A stretch of DNA of 64,000 nucleotides, from the NCBI GenBank assembly GCA_024281825.1, contig JAMWZY010000002.1:248001-312000 (forward strand), given 5' to 3'. Source of the stretch: Nitrosomonas sp. Its GTDB lineage: Bacteria > Pseudomonadota > Gammaproteobacteria > Burkholderiales > Nitrosomonadaceae. Positions 27,917 through 37,594 of the stretch are shown piece by piece (positions within the stretch are counted from its first letter, which is position 1; every line of letters starts with the position of its first letter). The notes beneath the pieces were generated by a model, which saw nothing but the letters and a program-made list of their open reading frames with translations, had not been told where the DNA came from and did not search any database. The translations under genes were made by a program, and so were the position numbers.

Positions 27917-29026
27917 ATGAAAATACAACGAACTTTTATTCTATTGATACTTGCCTTTAGTTTTCTTTTGCCCGGATTATGCATGGCTGACCGCATAAAA
28001 GACTTGGCTTCAATTCAAGGAGTACGTAGCAACCAATTAATAGGTTATGGACTTGTAGTTGGGCTTGATGGCAGTGGTGATATGACGACACAAACACCAT
28101 TTACGGTGCAAAGTGTGATTACTATGTTAGGTCAGCTGGGTGTAAATTTGCCACCTGGTACTAATTTACAATTACGCAACGTTGCAGCAGTCATGGTAAC
28201 CGCGACATTACCTGCATTTACAAAACCTGGACAACAAATAGATGTCACAGTATCTTCTATGGGTAATGCAAAAAGTTTACGTGGAGGCACACTGTTGATG
28301 ACTCCACTCAAAGGTATCGACAATCAAGTTTATGCATTTGCTCAAGGAAATGTATTAGTAGGTGGTATCGGCGCAGCAGCCGGCGGCAGTAGCGTGCAAG
28401 TTAATCATTTAAGTGTAGGTCGTGTAACAGGTGGCGCTTTAGTGGAACGCGAAATACCAACAACTGTCGGACAAGGTGATTACATTAATTTGGAGCTAAA
28501 CTCGACAGATTTCACAACCGTTCATCGCATCGTTGATGCGATTAATCAGCTACACCCTTCCACTGCAACACCAATAGATGGTCGAATGGTGCAAATTAAA
28601 GCACCCACTGACAATAGCCAGCGCATTGCCTTTATCGCACAAATTGAAAGCTTAGATATCAATCCTGCGAAACCCACTGCTAAGGTTATTGTTAATTCTC
28701 GAACAGGCTCTGTAGTAATGAATCAGACTGTAACCCTGGAATCCAGCGCCATTGCACATGGCAATTTGTCGATCATCATAAATACAGAACCCGTTATTAG
28801 CCAACCAGGACCCTTTGCTCAGCGTGGAGAAACAGTCGTTACACAACGCTCACAGGTTGAAATACGTACGGACGAAGGAAATTTGATGCTACTACCTAAC
28901 GGCGCTAATCTAGGTGAGGTTGTAAAAGCTCTAACAGCCATTGGCGCAACCACACAGGACTTGCTTTCTATATTACAAGCATTAAAGGCTGCCGGCTCTT
29001 TGCGTGCAGATCTGGAAATAATCTAA
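27917..29026 (+). CDS. flgI: Flagellar P-ring protein FlgI
   Basis: A 369-residue periplasmic P-ring subunit (E. coli 365) with a signal peptide (MKIQRTFILLILAFSFLLPGLCMA). Seen: DRIKDLASIQGVRSNQLIGYGLVVGLDGSGD and IDGRMVQIKAPTDNSQRIAFIAQIESLDINP, plus LPNGANLGEVVKALTAIGATTQDLLSILQALKAAGSL at the C-terminus. The open frame reaches back into flgH (27773), but the ATG at 27917 is the signal-peptide start, 43 bp after the flgH stop. Confidence 0.96.
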   Translation: MKIQRTFILLILAFSFLLPGLCMADRIKDLASIQGVRSNQLIGYGLVVGLDGSGDMTTQTPFTVQSVITMLGQLGVNLPPGTNLQLRNVAAVMVTATLPAFTKPGQQIDVTVSSMGNAKSLRGGTLLMTPLKGIDNQVYAFAQGNVLVGGIGAAAGGSSVQVNHLSVGRVTGGALVEREIPTTVGQGDYINLELNSTDFTTVHRIVDAINQLHPSTATPIDGRMVQIKAPTDNSQRIAFIAQIESLDINPAKPTAKVIVNSRTGSVVMNQTVTLESSAIAHGNLSIIINTEPVISQPGPFAQRGETVVTQRSQVEIRTDEGNLMLLPNGANLGEVVKALTAIGATTQDLLSILQALKAAGSLRADLEII

Positions 29027-29052
29027 TCTCATTTTTATAAGGATAAGCAACT

Positions 29053-30060
29053 ATGATTATTTCACCTGACATCTCTAGTAGGCTCGCAATTGATGCCAGA
29101 AGCATTGATGAATTACAAGTACTAGCCAAAAGAAATCCAGATGATGCTTTACAAAAAGTTGCACAACAATTTGAGGGGCTATTTATGCACATGCTCTTAA
29201 AAAGCATGCGCGAAGCCACTCCCAAAGATGGATTATTTGATAGCCAACAAACACAATTCTTTACTCAAATGTATGACCAGCAATTGGCACAACATATATC
29301 AAAAAGGGGTATCGGTATCGCAGACATGATGATAAAGCAACTATCACGATCCCATGCATTAGGAATTTCCATTCCTAATAAGGCCGACTCAATACCATCA
29401 GCGATCTATTCAGATAAAGGGTTACCCGTTATTCCGGGCATGCATCCCAATGATGTATCGCCGCAGCTATGGCCTACGTCAAAAAATTCTTTAAATATTA
29501 GCCCTATCAACACGACCAATGTAGTTAATACTCGTATGGAATCTCTTCCCTTCTTGAGACAGCCGGAACTAACAAACAATAAGCTATCGAATCAAGTCAG
29601 CAATTTTATCGACAAGCTTTTGCCTCATGCAAGAATTGCCACTCAATCAACGGGTATCCCTTCTCAATTTATTCTAGCACAAGCAGCCTTGGAGAGCGGC
29701 TGGGGAAAACATGAGATCCGGCGTACAGACAATAAACCTAGTTATAACCTATTTGGCATTAAAGCTGGGGGAAATTGGAAAGGAGAAGTAATCGAGACGG
29801 TAACAACTGAATTCATCAACGGCACTCCGCAAAGAGTTGTTGAAAGGTTTCGCGCCTATAATTCGTATGCAGAAGGATTCAGCGATTACGCAAAGTTGTT
29901 ATCAGAAAATCCACGGTATGCCAAAGTCGTAAGAAATACTGATGCCATTGCATTTGCAAATGGCTTGCAACAAGCAGGCTATGCAACAGATCCACTCTAT
30001 GCCAATAAATTAATTAAGATAATTAATAATGAAGCAATGCAAAGCCGGAAATTTATTTGA
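29053..30060 (+). CDS. flgJ: FlgJ: rod-cap domain fused to a peptidoglycan hydrolase
   Basis: 335 residues (E. coli 313). Residues about 1-100 are the rod-scaffold domain (QQFEGLFMHMLLKSMREATPKDGLFDSQQTQFFTQMYDQQLA). Residues about 180-330 are a glucosaminidase-type domain (ILAQAALESGWGKHEIR with the catalytic Glu, SYNLFGIKAGGNWKG, ERFRAYNSYAEGFSDYAKLL) that opens the peptidoglycan for the rod. The fusion is the usual beta/gammaproteobacterial form. Confidence 0.95.
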   Translation: MIISPDISSRLAIDARSIDELQVLAKRNPDDALQKVAQQFEGLFMHMLLKSMREATPKDGLFDSQQTQFFTQMYDQQLAQHISKRGIGIADMMIKQLSRSHALGISIPNKADSIPSAIYSDKGLPVIPGMHPNDVSPQLWPTSKNSLNISPINTTNVVNTRMESLPFLRQPELTNNKLSNQVSNFIDKLLPHARIATQSTGIPSQFILAQAALESGWGKHEIRRTDNKPSYNLFGIKAGGNWKGEVIETVTTEFINGTPQRVVERFRAYNSYAEGFSDYAKLLSENPRYAKVVRNTDAIAFANGLQQAGYATDPLYANKLIKIINNEAMQSRKFI

Positions 30061-30074
30061 TTATTTGAATCTTC

Positions 30075-30101
30075 TTAATACTTTTTTTATCACGTCGATA
30101 T
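30075..30101 (+). promoter_or_regulatory. Candidate sigma-28 promoter for flgKL
   Basis: TTAA at 30075-30078, a 15-bp spacer, then GTCGATAT at 30094-30101, resembling TAAA-N15-GCCGATAA. It lies in the 81-bp gap before flgK, where a late promoter is often found. Suggestive only. Confidence 0.45.
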
Positions 30102-30141
30102 AACAAATATGGCTTTCTAAAATACAGGCTTAAATAATGTT

Positions 30142-32058
30142 ATGGGAAATAATATCCTAAATATTGGTATCTCTGGTCTTCTAACTGCACAAAATCAGTT
30201 ACAGACAACCAGTCATAATATAAGTAACGCCACCACACCTGGCTTTAAGCGGCAAGAGGTGCTACAAGGTACAAACACGCCTCAATCATCAGGAGCCGGA
30301 TTTGTAGGAAAGGGCGTTCATACAAATACAGTACAACGCATATATAGCCAATTTCTTGTGTCGCAATCACTACAAGTTCAAACACAAAGTCAATCACTGG
30401 AAACTAATTATTCAGAAATCAAGCAGCTTGACAATATGCTAGCCGAAGCAACTTCAGGTTTATCGCCAACATTGCAGAAATTTTTTAGCGCCATACAAGA
30501 TGTTGCTACAAACCCTTCCGTAGTATCCTCGCGTCAATCCATATTAAGTAATTCAGAGGCCCTTGTCTCGCGCTTCCAAAGCTTGGATCAACGGATGTCT
30601 CAGATTAGAAGCGGTGTAAATGAGCAAGTGACCAGTCATATTAACGAAATAAATTCCTTATCGAAACAGATTGCCGAAGTCAATCATCGAATTTTACTAG
30701 CAGAAGGCGCTGCGGCAGGCCAACCTGCCAATGATTTGCTAGATCAAAGAGACGATCTTATCAATCAATTAAGCAAATTTATAAACACAGACACTGTAAA
30801 GCAAAGCGACGGAAGTATGAATGTTTATATTGGTAATGGTCAGGCAATCGTTGTTGGTTCCAGGTCTCTGTCACTCGTAGCAATGAAATCTCCTGATAAT
30901 CCAGACAATTTAACAGTAGGTCTGGATAATGGCGGGAATATTATCCAATTACCCGAAGAACAAATAACCGGAGGAGCCCTAGGGGGGCTTTTCTCTTTTC
31001 GTAACGATACTCTAGACAAGACCCAAAACTCATTTGGGAGAATTGCAATTGCATTAGCTCAAACTTTTAATGAGCAACACCGATTAGGAATGGATCTCAA
31101 TGGAGAAATGGGAACTGATTTTTTTACCATATCCTCACCAAAAGTTATTTCCTCTTTAATGAATAGTGGAACGTCAAGCGTCTCAGCTGTTATTACTGAT
31201 TCCGGGGCTCTAACAACGAGTAATTATCAATTCTCTTTTGATGGTACGAATTACACGCTGATGAGATTATCGGACAACATCTCCATCAGTACATCTCTAG
31301 CACCTTCATCAAGCACCCCATTAACACTTGATGGTGTAGCCGTCACTGGTGCAACAATTCTTGCTAATGAAAGATTTTTAATTCAGCCAACGATTAATGG
31401 TGCCAAAGATATTGCGGTTAACATTAAAGACACCTCTAAAATCGCTGCAGCAGGTCCTAATCGCACGAGTTCTACATTATCTAATACTGGTACGGGTACT
31501 ATTAGTGCAGGAACGGTTACCACATCGCCTGTTGATTCTAATCTCCAACAGCCACTGACAATTACATTTCAAACACCTTATAACGGTCTGTATGATGTAA
31601 CTGGTATTGGTACAGGACTGCCGGCAACTAATCAAGTTTATACCTCTGGAGCTGATATTACATTTAATGGATATACTTTCCAAATTAGCGGGGAACCAGC
31701 TGCTGGAGATATTTTCACAATAACTCCTAATCATAACGGTTCAGCAGACAATCGAAACGCACTTTTACTGGGTACTTTGCAGACAAAAAATACTCTAGAA
31801 AGTGGCTCAGCCACTTATCAATCTTCTTACGGACAATTGGTCTCACAGATAGGTAACAAAACCCGTGAACTAGAAGTTACGAGTAAAGCCCAAGCAAATC
31901 TATTGACTCAAACTAAAAAATCAATGGAATCTATCTCGGGTGTTAATCTTGATGAAGAAGCCGCTAACCTGATGAAATTCCAGCAGGCATTTCAAGCATC
32001 AAGTAAGGTTATTGAAATCAGCGAAAAATTATTTAGTTCAATTTTGCAACTTGGTTAG
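30142..32058 (+). CDS. flgK: Flagellar hook-filament junction protein FlgK (HAP1)
   Basis: A 638-residue hook-associated protein (E. coli 547 aa, so the middle is longer). The N-terminus is NILNIGISGLLTAQNQLQTTSHNISNATTPGFKRQEVLQG. A coiled D1 region follows, with QIAEVNHRIL and DLLDQRDDLINQLSKFI. The Ser/Thr-rich middle is typical of an exposed variable domain, and the C-terminus has VNLDEEAANLMKFQQAFQASSKVIEISEKLFSSILQLG. The gap after flgJ (81 bp) and the sigma-28-like promoter fit late expression; flgL follows. Confidence 0.96.
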   Translation: MGNNILNIGISGLLTAQNQLQTTSHNISNATTPGFKRQEVLQGTNTPQSSGAGFVGKGVHTNTVQRIYSQFLVSQSLQVQTQSQSLETNYSEIKQLDNMLAEATSGLSPTLQKFFSAIQDVATNPSVVSSRQSILSNSEALVSRFQSLDQRMSQIRSGVNEQVTSHINEINSLSKQIAEVNHRILLAEGAAAGQPANDLLDQRDDLINQLSKFINTDTVKQSDGSMNVYIGNGQAIVVGSRSLSLVAMKSPDNPDNLTVGLDNGGNIIQLPEEQITGGALGGLFSFRNDTLDKTQNSFGRIAIALAQTFNEQHRLGMDLNGEMGTDFFTISSPKVISSLMNSGTSSVSAVITDSGALTTSNYQFSFDGTNYTLMRLSDNISISTSLAPSSSTPLTLDGVAVTGATILANERFLIQPTINGAKDIAVNIKDTSKIAAAGPNRTSSTLSNTGTGTISAGTVTTSPVDSNLQQPLTITFQTPYNGLYDVTGIGTGLPATNQVYTSGADITFNGYTFQISGEPAAGDIFTITPNHNGSADNRNALLLGTLQTKNTLESGSATYQSSYGQLVSQIGNKTRELEVTSKAQANLLTQTKKSMESISGVNLDEEAANLMKFQQAFQASSKVIEISEKLFSSILQLG

Positions 32059-32081
32059 TTTTTCTGAAATTCAGGAGCAAT

Positions 32082-33296
32082 ATGATGCGTATCAGTTCAA
32101 ATACTATCTATGAAACAGGAACGAACTTAATGCTTCATCAGCAAGACACATTAATTAAGACACAACAGCAACTTTCAACTGGGAGACGAATTCTTACACC
32201 TGCAGATGACCCTATTGCAGCTGCACAAGCATTGAGTATCAGTCAATCAATATCACTTAATAAACAATACTCAACTAATCGTACAACAGCCGAATCCTCG
32301 TTAAAACTTGAAGAAAACATATTGAGGAAAGTTACATCACTACTGCAAGATGTACATGAATCTGCGATACGAGCAGGAACAGCCTCATTTACTGATGCAG
32401 ATCGAACAATCGTTGCAAAGGAAGTACGAAGCCAGCTGGAGTCTCTTGTCGGTTTAGCGAACACAACCGATGAAAAAGGTCAATTTTTATTTTCCGGATA
32501 TCAGGCAACTACAAAACCTTTTAGTCAAGCCGGACTAAATGTGCAGTATCTAGGTGATCAAGGCCAAAGACTGAGTCAAGTGGGTCCTTCTCGTCAAATA
32601 GCTGTAAGTGATCCCGGAATTGACATTTTTGAGCGAATCAAAAACGGTAATGGCGTATTTACCACTGCAGCCCACTCTCTGAATGAAGGAACAGGAGTCA
32701 TTGATATTGGATCTGTAGTGAATCCAGCCAGCTTAACTGGAAATAGCTATGAAATAAACTTTTCAATTACTGCGGGTGTTACAACTTATAATGTGATAAA
32801 CACGACAACATCAACAACAATTTCATCTGGTAATTCCTATAGTAACAATACCAGCACAATTAATTTTGACGGAATGCAATTTAGTATTAAAGGGAACCCT
32901 GCCAATGGCGATAAATTTACTGTTTCTCCTAGTAATAACAAAAGCATGTTCCAAACTATTAGTGACTTAGTTGTAGCACTCGAAAAACCTGCCAGCAGTC
33001 AATCTGGCGGCACTCGATTCGCAAATGCTTTAAGCTCTTCCTTACAAAGCATAAATAATAGTCTGGAAAATGTATTAACCAAACAGTCATCTATCGGTGC
33101 AAGACTTCAAGAGATCGATGCTTTAGAAAGCGTAGGAGGCGATCAAGAAATTCAATTTGAAAGCTTATTGTCAAATCTGCAAGATGTCGATTTCGCAAAA
33201 GCGATATCAGATTTACAGCGACAGCAACTTTACCTTCAAGCTGCACAGCAATCATACGTAAAAATTTCTGGCTTATCCTTATTTAATTATATATAG
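32082..33296 (+). CDS. flgL: Flagellar hook-filament junction protein FlgL (HAP3)
   Basis: A 404-residue junction protein (E. coli 317, again with an enlarged middle). N-terminal RISSNTIYETGTNLMLHQQDTLIKTQQQLSTGRRILTPADDPIAAAQALSI is the flagellin-type start. The C-terminal helix reads SLLSNLQDVDFAKAISDLQRQQLYLQAAQQSYVKISGLSLFNYI. It is the last gene of the flg run and is convergent with purD, with only 12 bp between. Confidence 0.95.
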   Translation: MMRISSNTIYETGTNLMLHQQDTLIKTQQQLSTGRRILTPADDPIAAAQALSISQSISLNKQYSTNRTTAESSLKLEENILRKVTSLLQDVHESAIRAGTASFTDADRTIVAKEVRSQLESLVGLANTTDEKGQFLFSGYQATTKPFSQAGLNVQYLGDQGQRLSQVGPSRQIAVSDPGIDIFERIKNGNGVFTTAAHSLNEGTGVIDIGSVVNPASLTGNSYEINFSITAGVTTYNVINTTTSTTISSGNSYSNNTSTINFDGMQFSIKGNPANGDKFTVSPSNNKSMFQTISDLVVALEKPASSQSGGTRFANALSSSLQSINNSLENVLTKQSSIGARLQEIDALESVGGDQEIQFESLLSNLQDVDFAKAISDLQRQQLYLQAAQQSYVKISGLSLFNYI

Positions 33297-33308
33297 CTCA
33301 GAGTAATT

Positions 33309-34613
33309 CTAACTTGAGCAATGAATACTCTGGTAACCAATATCTTGACGAAACTGACAGCCTTTGAAGAAAATTTTGCTCACTAATTGATAACTATTTT
33401 TCTGTGCAGCTTCTATTGTTTCCCCTAATGATGTAACGCATAAAACACGACCTCCGGCAGTAACAATCTCTTCGTTATTATCATTTTTCCGAATGACAGT
33501 ACCAGAATGAAAAATATGAAAATCATGATTACTTTTTTGCTCAAGCATTAATCCTGTTAATCCTTGAACGACATCATTTTTCCTTGGATTCTCTGGATAG
33601 CCATGCGCAGCAACTACAATACCTAATGCAGCACGCAAATCCCATTCGATAAGTGCTTTATCCAACGTTTGGTTAACAGCATGCTCTATGATTGAGAAAA
33701 AGTCACTCTTCAGTCGCAGCATAATTGGTTGTGTTTCAGGATCACCAAGGCGGCAGTTAAATTCCAAAACCTTAGGTTGTCCATTCGGAGTAATCATGAG
33801 CCCAGCATACAAAAAACCAAGATAATGAATATCTTCTTGTCTCATTCCATCAATCGCTGGATGTATGATTTCCTGCATAATCTTTTCATGAAGCTCAGAT
33901 GATACAAAAGGTGTAGGTGAATATGCGCCCATCCCACCAGTATTAGGACCTTGATCTCCATCATAAAGCCGTTTGTGATCTTGACTATTCGCTAACGGCA
34001 ATACATGTTGCCCATCCGTCATAACAATAAAACTAATCTCTGTGCCTTGAAGAAATTCTTCGATGATAATTTCGTTTCCTGCTTTCCCTAAATTTTTAGC
34101 AACCAGAATGGTGTCCACGGCAGAATGTGCTTGTTCTTTTGTCTCTGCAACCACCACTCCCTTCCCGGAAGCCAAACCATTTGCTTTGATAACAAGTGGC
34201 ACAGAATTCTCATTAATATAACGATGAGCACATAAAGCATCGTTAAAACGTACATACCCCGCTGTCGGAATTTTATGTCGCAACATGAATTCCTTAGCAA
34301 AAATTTTTGACGTCTCAAGTTGCGCAGCTTGCCAAGTCGGGCCAAAAATTTTTAATTGGGTCTTCTGAAATGCATTGACAATACCATCAGCCAATGGCGC
34401 CTCAGGGCCAACGATAGTAATGGCTATAGGTTCTTTTTGTGCAAATTCAATAAGCTCAGGAATCTCGGTTATTTCAACATTTTCAATGCCAGGCTCTAAT
34501 GCAGTACCCGCATTACCTGGCGCCACAAATACTTTGTCAACACGAGGAGATTGTCTTAACTTCCACGCAATTGCATGCTCCCTACCACCGCCGCCAATAA
34601 CCAATACTTTCAT
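33309..34613 (-). CDS. purD: Phosphoribosylamine-glycine ligase
   Basis: Second step of de novo purine synthesis: 5-phosphoribosylamine plus glycine and ATP to GAR. Seen: MKVLVIGGGGREHAIAWKLRQSPRV, GPEAPLADGIVNAFQ, ATP-grasp parts VIKANGLASGKGVVVAETKEQA and EFLQGTEISFIVMTDG, DGDQGPNTGGMGAYSPTP and EFNCRLGDPETQPIMLRL. The frame has ATGs at 34619 and 34613; the second gives the conserved N-terminus (434 residues). It follows purH closely (16 bp), a conserved purHD pair. Confidence 0.96.
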   Translation of the reverse strand: MKVLVIGGGGREHAIAWKLRQSPRVDKVFVAPGNAGTALEPGIENVEITEIPELIEFAQKEPIAITIVGPEAPLADGIVNAFQKTQLKIFGPTWQAAQLETSKIFAKEFMLRHKIPTAGYVRFNDALCAHRYINENSVPLVIKANGLASGKGVVVAETKEQAHSAVDTILVAKNLGKAGNEIIIEEFLQGTEISFIVMTDGQHVLPLANSQDHKRLYDGDQGPNTGGMGAYSPTPFVSSELHEKIMQEIIHPAIDGMRQEDIHYLGFLYAGLMITPNGQPKVLEFNCRLGDPETQPIMLRLKSDFFSIIEHAVNQTLDKALIEWDLRAALGIVVAAHGYPENPRKNDVVQGLTGLMLEQKSNHDFHIFHSGTVIRKNDNNEEIVTAGGRVLCVTSLGETIEAAQKNSYQLVSKIFFKGCQFRQDIGYQSIHCSS

Positions 34614-34628
34614 AATCATTAAAACAAA

Positions 34629-36173
34629 TTAGTGCCTGAAATGGCGAATATTTGTAAATACCATCGCAATACCTTGTTCATCGGCTGCCGCAATGACTTC
34701 GTTATCTCGAATACTGCCACCTGGTTGAATTACTGCAATTGCACCAACTTGTGCCACAACATCTAAGCCATCTCGAAAAGGGAAAAAAGCATCCGAAGCA
34801 ACAACAGAACCTGATAATGAAAAATCAGCTTGTTGAGCTTTAATAGAAGCAATGCGCGCACTATCTACACGACTCATTTGTCCAGCGCCGATGCCCACAG
34901 TTTGACCATTACGACAAAACACAATGGCATTCGATTTAATAAATTTCGCTACACGCCACGCAAATAATAAATCAGCAAATTGCTGTGACGTTGGTTTTAC
35001 CTGTGTCACTATCTGTAAATCTGTGTCTGCAATGTTCTTCATATCTGGTGTTTGCACCAAAATTCCCCCACCAATTCGTTTTAAATCATATTGATGAAAG
35101 TGATTTTCTAATGGCGCAATCAAAATGCGAATATTGTTCTTTTGCCCCAAGAGTTGTTGTGCTTCAGATGAAATTTGTGGCGCAATAATGACTTCAACAA
35201 ATTGCTTTAGAATGATTTCGGCCGTTTCTTTGTCGATCGGTCGATTGAATGCAATAATACCGCCGAAAGCAGAAACAGGATCTGTAGCAAAAGCACGTTG
35301 ATAGGCTTGCAATGTTGTTTCTGCAATTGCCACACCACAAGGATTTGCATGCTTGACAATCACACAAGCTGGTTGATGAAAAGTCTTGACACATTCCCAC
35401 GCAGCATCTGTGTCTGCAATATTGTTATAAGATAATTCTTTGCCTTGTAGCTGCTTATAATTTGCCAAGCCACCTAACACGACCACCTCATCACGATAGA
35501 AAGCCGCTTTCTGATGAGGATTCTCACCATAGCGCAACTCCTGAACAAGATGAAAATTCAAATTGAGAGATTCAGGGAAATTTTTGTCAACACCGGTAAG
35601 ATAATTGCTAATAGCGCTATCATAAGAGGCTGTATGAGAAAATGCTTTTTGTGCCAAATTGAAACGAGTTGTCTCACTAATCTTCCCACGACACGCTTCC
35701 AATTCTTCGCAAACAGAAGAATAATCAAGTGGATCAGTAACAACAGCAACCTTTTGATAGTTCTTTGCAGCCGCTCTTATCATGGTCGGACCACCGATAT
35801 CAATATTTTCAATCGCCTCACTCAAACTGCAACTTGGTTTTGCAATAGTTTGTTTAAACGGATAAAGATTAACAACAACCAAATCAATATTGGGGATTCC
35901 TGACCCTTCAAGTGCTTGTTGGTGCTCTGCTAAATCGTTACGAGCCAATATCCCTGCATGGATTTTTGGATGCAAAGTTTTAACACGACCATCCAGCATT
36001 TCAGGAAAGCCAGTATGATCACTAACCTCAGTAACGGTTAATCCTTTTTCTCGCAATAATTGGGCAGTGCCGCCTGTAGATAGTATCTTAATACCACTCT
36101 GAATCAATCGCTGAGCGAAATCTACTATTCCTGTTTTATCGGACACACTCAGGAGTGCATATTGAATAGTCAT
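34629..36173 (-). CDS. purH: Bifunctional AICAR transformylase / IMP cyclohydrolase
   Basis: A 514-residue enzyme catalysing the last two steps to IMP. The N-terminal MGS-like cyclohydrolase domain has [30 protein letters not shown] and [20 protein letters not shown]. The C-terminal transformylase has the KHANPCGVA catalytic motif, [18 protein letters not shown] and the [11 protein letters not shown] motif. The start ATG at 36173 overlaps the fis stop by 4 bp. Confidence 0.97.
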   Translation of the reverse strand: MTIQYALLSVSDKTGIVDFAQRLIQSGIKILSTGGTAQLLREKGLTVTEVSDHTGFPEMLDGRVKTLHPKIHAGILARNDLAEHQQALEGSGIPNIDLVVVNLYPFKQTIAKPSCSLSEAIENIDIGGPTMIRAAAKNYQKVAVVTDPLDYSSVCEELEACRGKISETTRFNLAQKAFSHTASYDSAISNYLTGVDKNFPESLNLNFHLVQELRYGENPHQKAAFYRDEVVVLGGLANYKQLQGKELSYNNIADTDAAWECVKTFHQPACVIVKHANPCGVAIAETTLQAYQRAFATDPVSAFGGIIAFNRPIDKETAEIILKQFVEVIIAPQISSEAQQLLGQKNNIRILIAPLENHFHQYDLKRIGGGILVQTPDMKNIADTDLQIVTQVKPTSQQFADLLFAWRVAKFIKSNAIVFCRNGQTVGIGAGQMSRVDSARIASIKAQQADFSLSGSVVASDAFFPFRDGLDVVAQVGAIAVIQPGGSIRDNEVIAAADEQGIAMVFTNIRHFRH

Positions 36174-36412
36174 TTAATTTGATATTGTTTCATTTTTTGG
36201 CGTAATGTATTACGGTTTATTCCAAGCAATTCCGCTGCCTGGGTTTGATTACCTCTAGTATGTTGAATCGCTATTTCAATCAAAGGTCTCTCAACGCTAT
36301 GAATGACCATATTGTATAATTCCCCCGGCTTCTCTCCGTCCAAATCATCCAGATAAGTACCAATAGCTTTGCGGATACACGTTGCAATTTCATTCTCCTT
36401 GACTGTGTTCAT
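36170..36412 (-). CDS. fis: DNA-binding protein Fis
   Basis: An 80-residue nucleoid protein and global regulator. The C-terminal helix-turn-helix [27 protein letters not shown] is the Fis/NtrC signature. The N-terminal half ([12 protein letters not shown]) forms the dimer core. It is shorter than E. coli Fis (98 aa), as in other betaproteobacteria, where it lies between dusB and purH. Its start overlaps dusB by 23 bp and its stop overlaps purH by 4 bp, indicating coupled translation. Confidence 0.95.
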   Translation of the reverse strand: MNTVKENEIATCIRKAIGTYLDDLDGEKPGELYNMVIHSVERPLIEIAIQHTRGNQTQAAELLGINRNTLRQKMKQYQIK

Positions 36413-37421
36413 GAACTGATTCCTCTCCTTCTATATAACTCAATCTTTGGCCTTTTTCGGCTAATTCAGAAAAAAATAGATTTATTTCGAAGATTTGCTG
36501 TTCACTGGTCTGCAATTGATTCATGTTATGCCGGAAACCGGCAGAACCAACTAATCCTTTGGTATACCAGGATATATGTTTGCGTGCGATACGCACACCG
36601 GAGTATTCCCCGTAGAAATCATACAAGTCATGTAAGTGGTTAATGAGAATTTGGTGTATTTCAGAGACCTTAGGTGATGGTAACTCAGCCTTATTTTGTA
36701 AATATTGATCTATCTCACGAAATATCCAAGGACGTCCTTGAGCCGCGCGTCCTATCATAATCGCATCGGCTTTAGTGTATGTAAGTACCCGCTCTGCTTT
36801 TTCAGGTGTTGTAATATCGCCGTTCGCTATGATCGGGATTTTGACATCAGCTTTAACTGCCGCAATAGTGTCATATTCAGCATTACCAGTATATGCACAA
36901 GCACGGGTTCGGCCATGAATAGCCAGAGCTTGTATTCCAGAATCTTCAGCAATATGTGCAATAGCCAAAGCATTTTTATGTTGTTTATCCCAACCTGTGC
37001 GTATTTTAAGTGTTACCGGAATATCAACTGCTTTAACAACGGTATCAAGAATCTTTCTAACAAGTAACTCATTTTGCAATAAAGCCGAACCCGCCATGAC
37101 ATTACATATCTTCTTGGCAGGGCAACCCATATTGATATCAATGATCTCAGCACCCCTTTCAACATTGTAACGTGCTGCATCTGCCAGCATTTGGGGGTCA
37201 GAGCCCGCAATCTGAACGGAAATCGGAGATACTTCACCTTCGTGGTTAGCGCGACGTTCAGTCTTTTTCGAACCCCACAACAGCGAATTACTGGAGACCA
37301 TTTCAGAAACCGCCATGCCAGCACCCATTTTTTTACATAGCTGTCGAAAAGGCCGATCTGTAACGCCAGCCATTGGTGCGACAATAAGTTTATTTTTAAA
37401 AATATAAGAACCGATCTGCAT
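36390..37421 (-). CDS. dusB: tRNA-dihydrouridine synthase B
   Basis: A 343-residue FMN enzyme reducing uridine to dihydrouridine in the tRNA D loop. Seen: LIVAPMAGVTDRPFRQLCKKMGAGMAVSEMVSS, IDINMGCPAKKICNVMAGSALL with the catalytic Cys, TLKIRTGWD, AIHGRTRACAYTGNAEYDTI and IIANGDITTPEKAERVL. First gene of dusB-fis-purH-purD. Confidence 0.96.
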   Translation of the reverse strand: MQIGSYIFKNKLIVAPMAGVTDRPFRQLCKKMGAGMAVSEMVSSNSLLWGSKKTERRANHEGEVSPISVQIAGSDPQMLADAARYNVERGAEIIDINMGCPAKKICNVMAGSALLQNELLVRKILDTVVKAVDIPVTLKIRTGWDKQHKNALAIAHIAEDSGIQALAIHGRTRACAYTGNAEYDTIAAVKADVKIPIIANGDITTPEKAERVLTYTKADAIMIGRAAQGRPWIFREIDQYLQNKAELPSPKVSEIHQILINHLHDLYDFYGEYSGVRIARKHISWYTKGLVGSAGFRHNMNQLQTSEQQIFEINLFFSELAEKGQRLSYIEGEESVHEHSQGE

Positions 37422-37522
37422 TTAGGTCAAATATGTTTCAAAGACAAAAAGTATTTTAAGCAAGCGATTTTTATGAAAAAAAACAGCTACCAGAAACCAC
37501 ATTATTTTTAGAGAAGTATCTA

Positions 37523-37542
37523 GCCATTTTTTAAAAAATGGC
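37523..37542. repeat. Perfect 20-bp palindrome between dusB and the ubiH-like gene
   Basis: GCCATTTTTT followed directly by its exact reverse complement, so no loop bases lie between the arms. It lies downstream of the ubiH-like gene and upstream of dusB, so it could be a short terminator stem for the former or an operator for the latter. No T-run follows on either strand outside the palindrome, which weakens the terminator reading. Confidence 0.5.
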
Positions 37543-37594
37543 CGGTGTGAATTATAGCGCTTTGATCACTGACAAAGTAGCAACATGTAATAAA

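Noticed and set aside
33297-33335. Possible terminator between flgL and purD
   Set aside because: Only a 5-bp GCTCA/TGAGC pairing with a long loop and no T-run; too weak to list.
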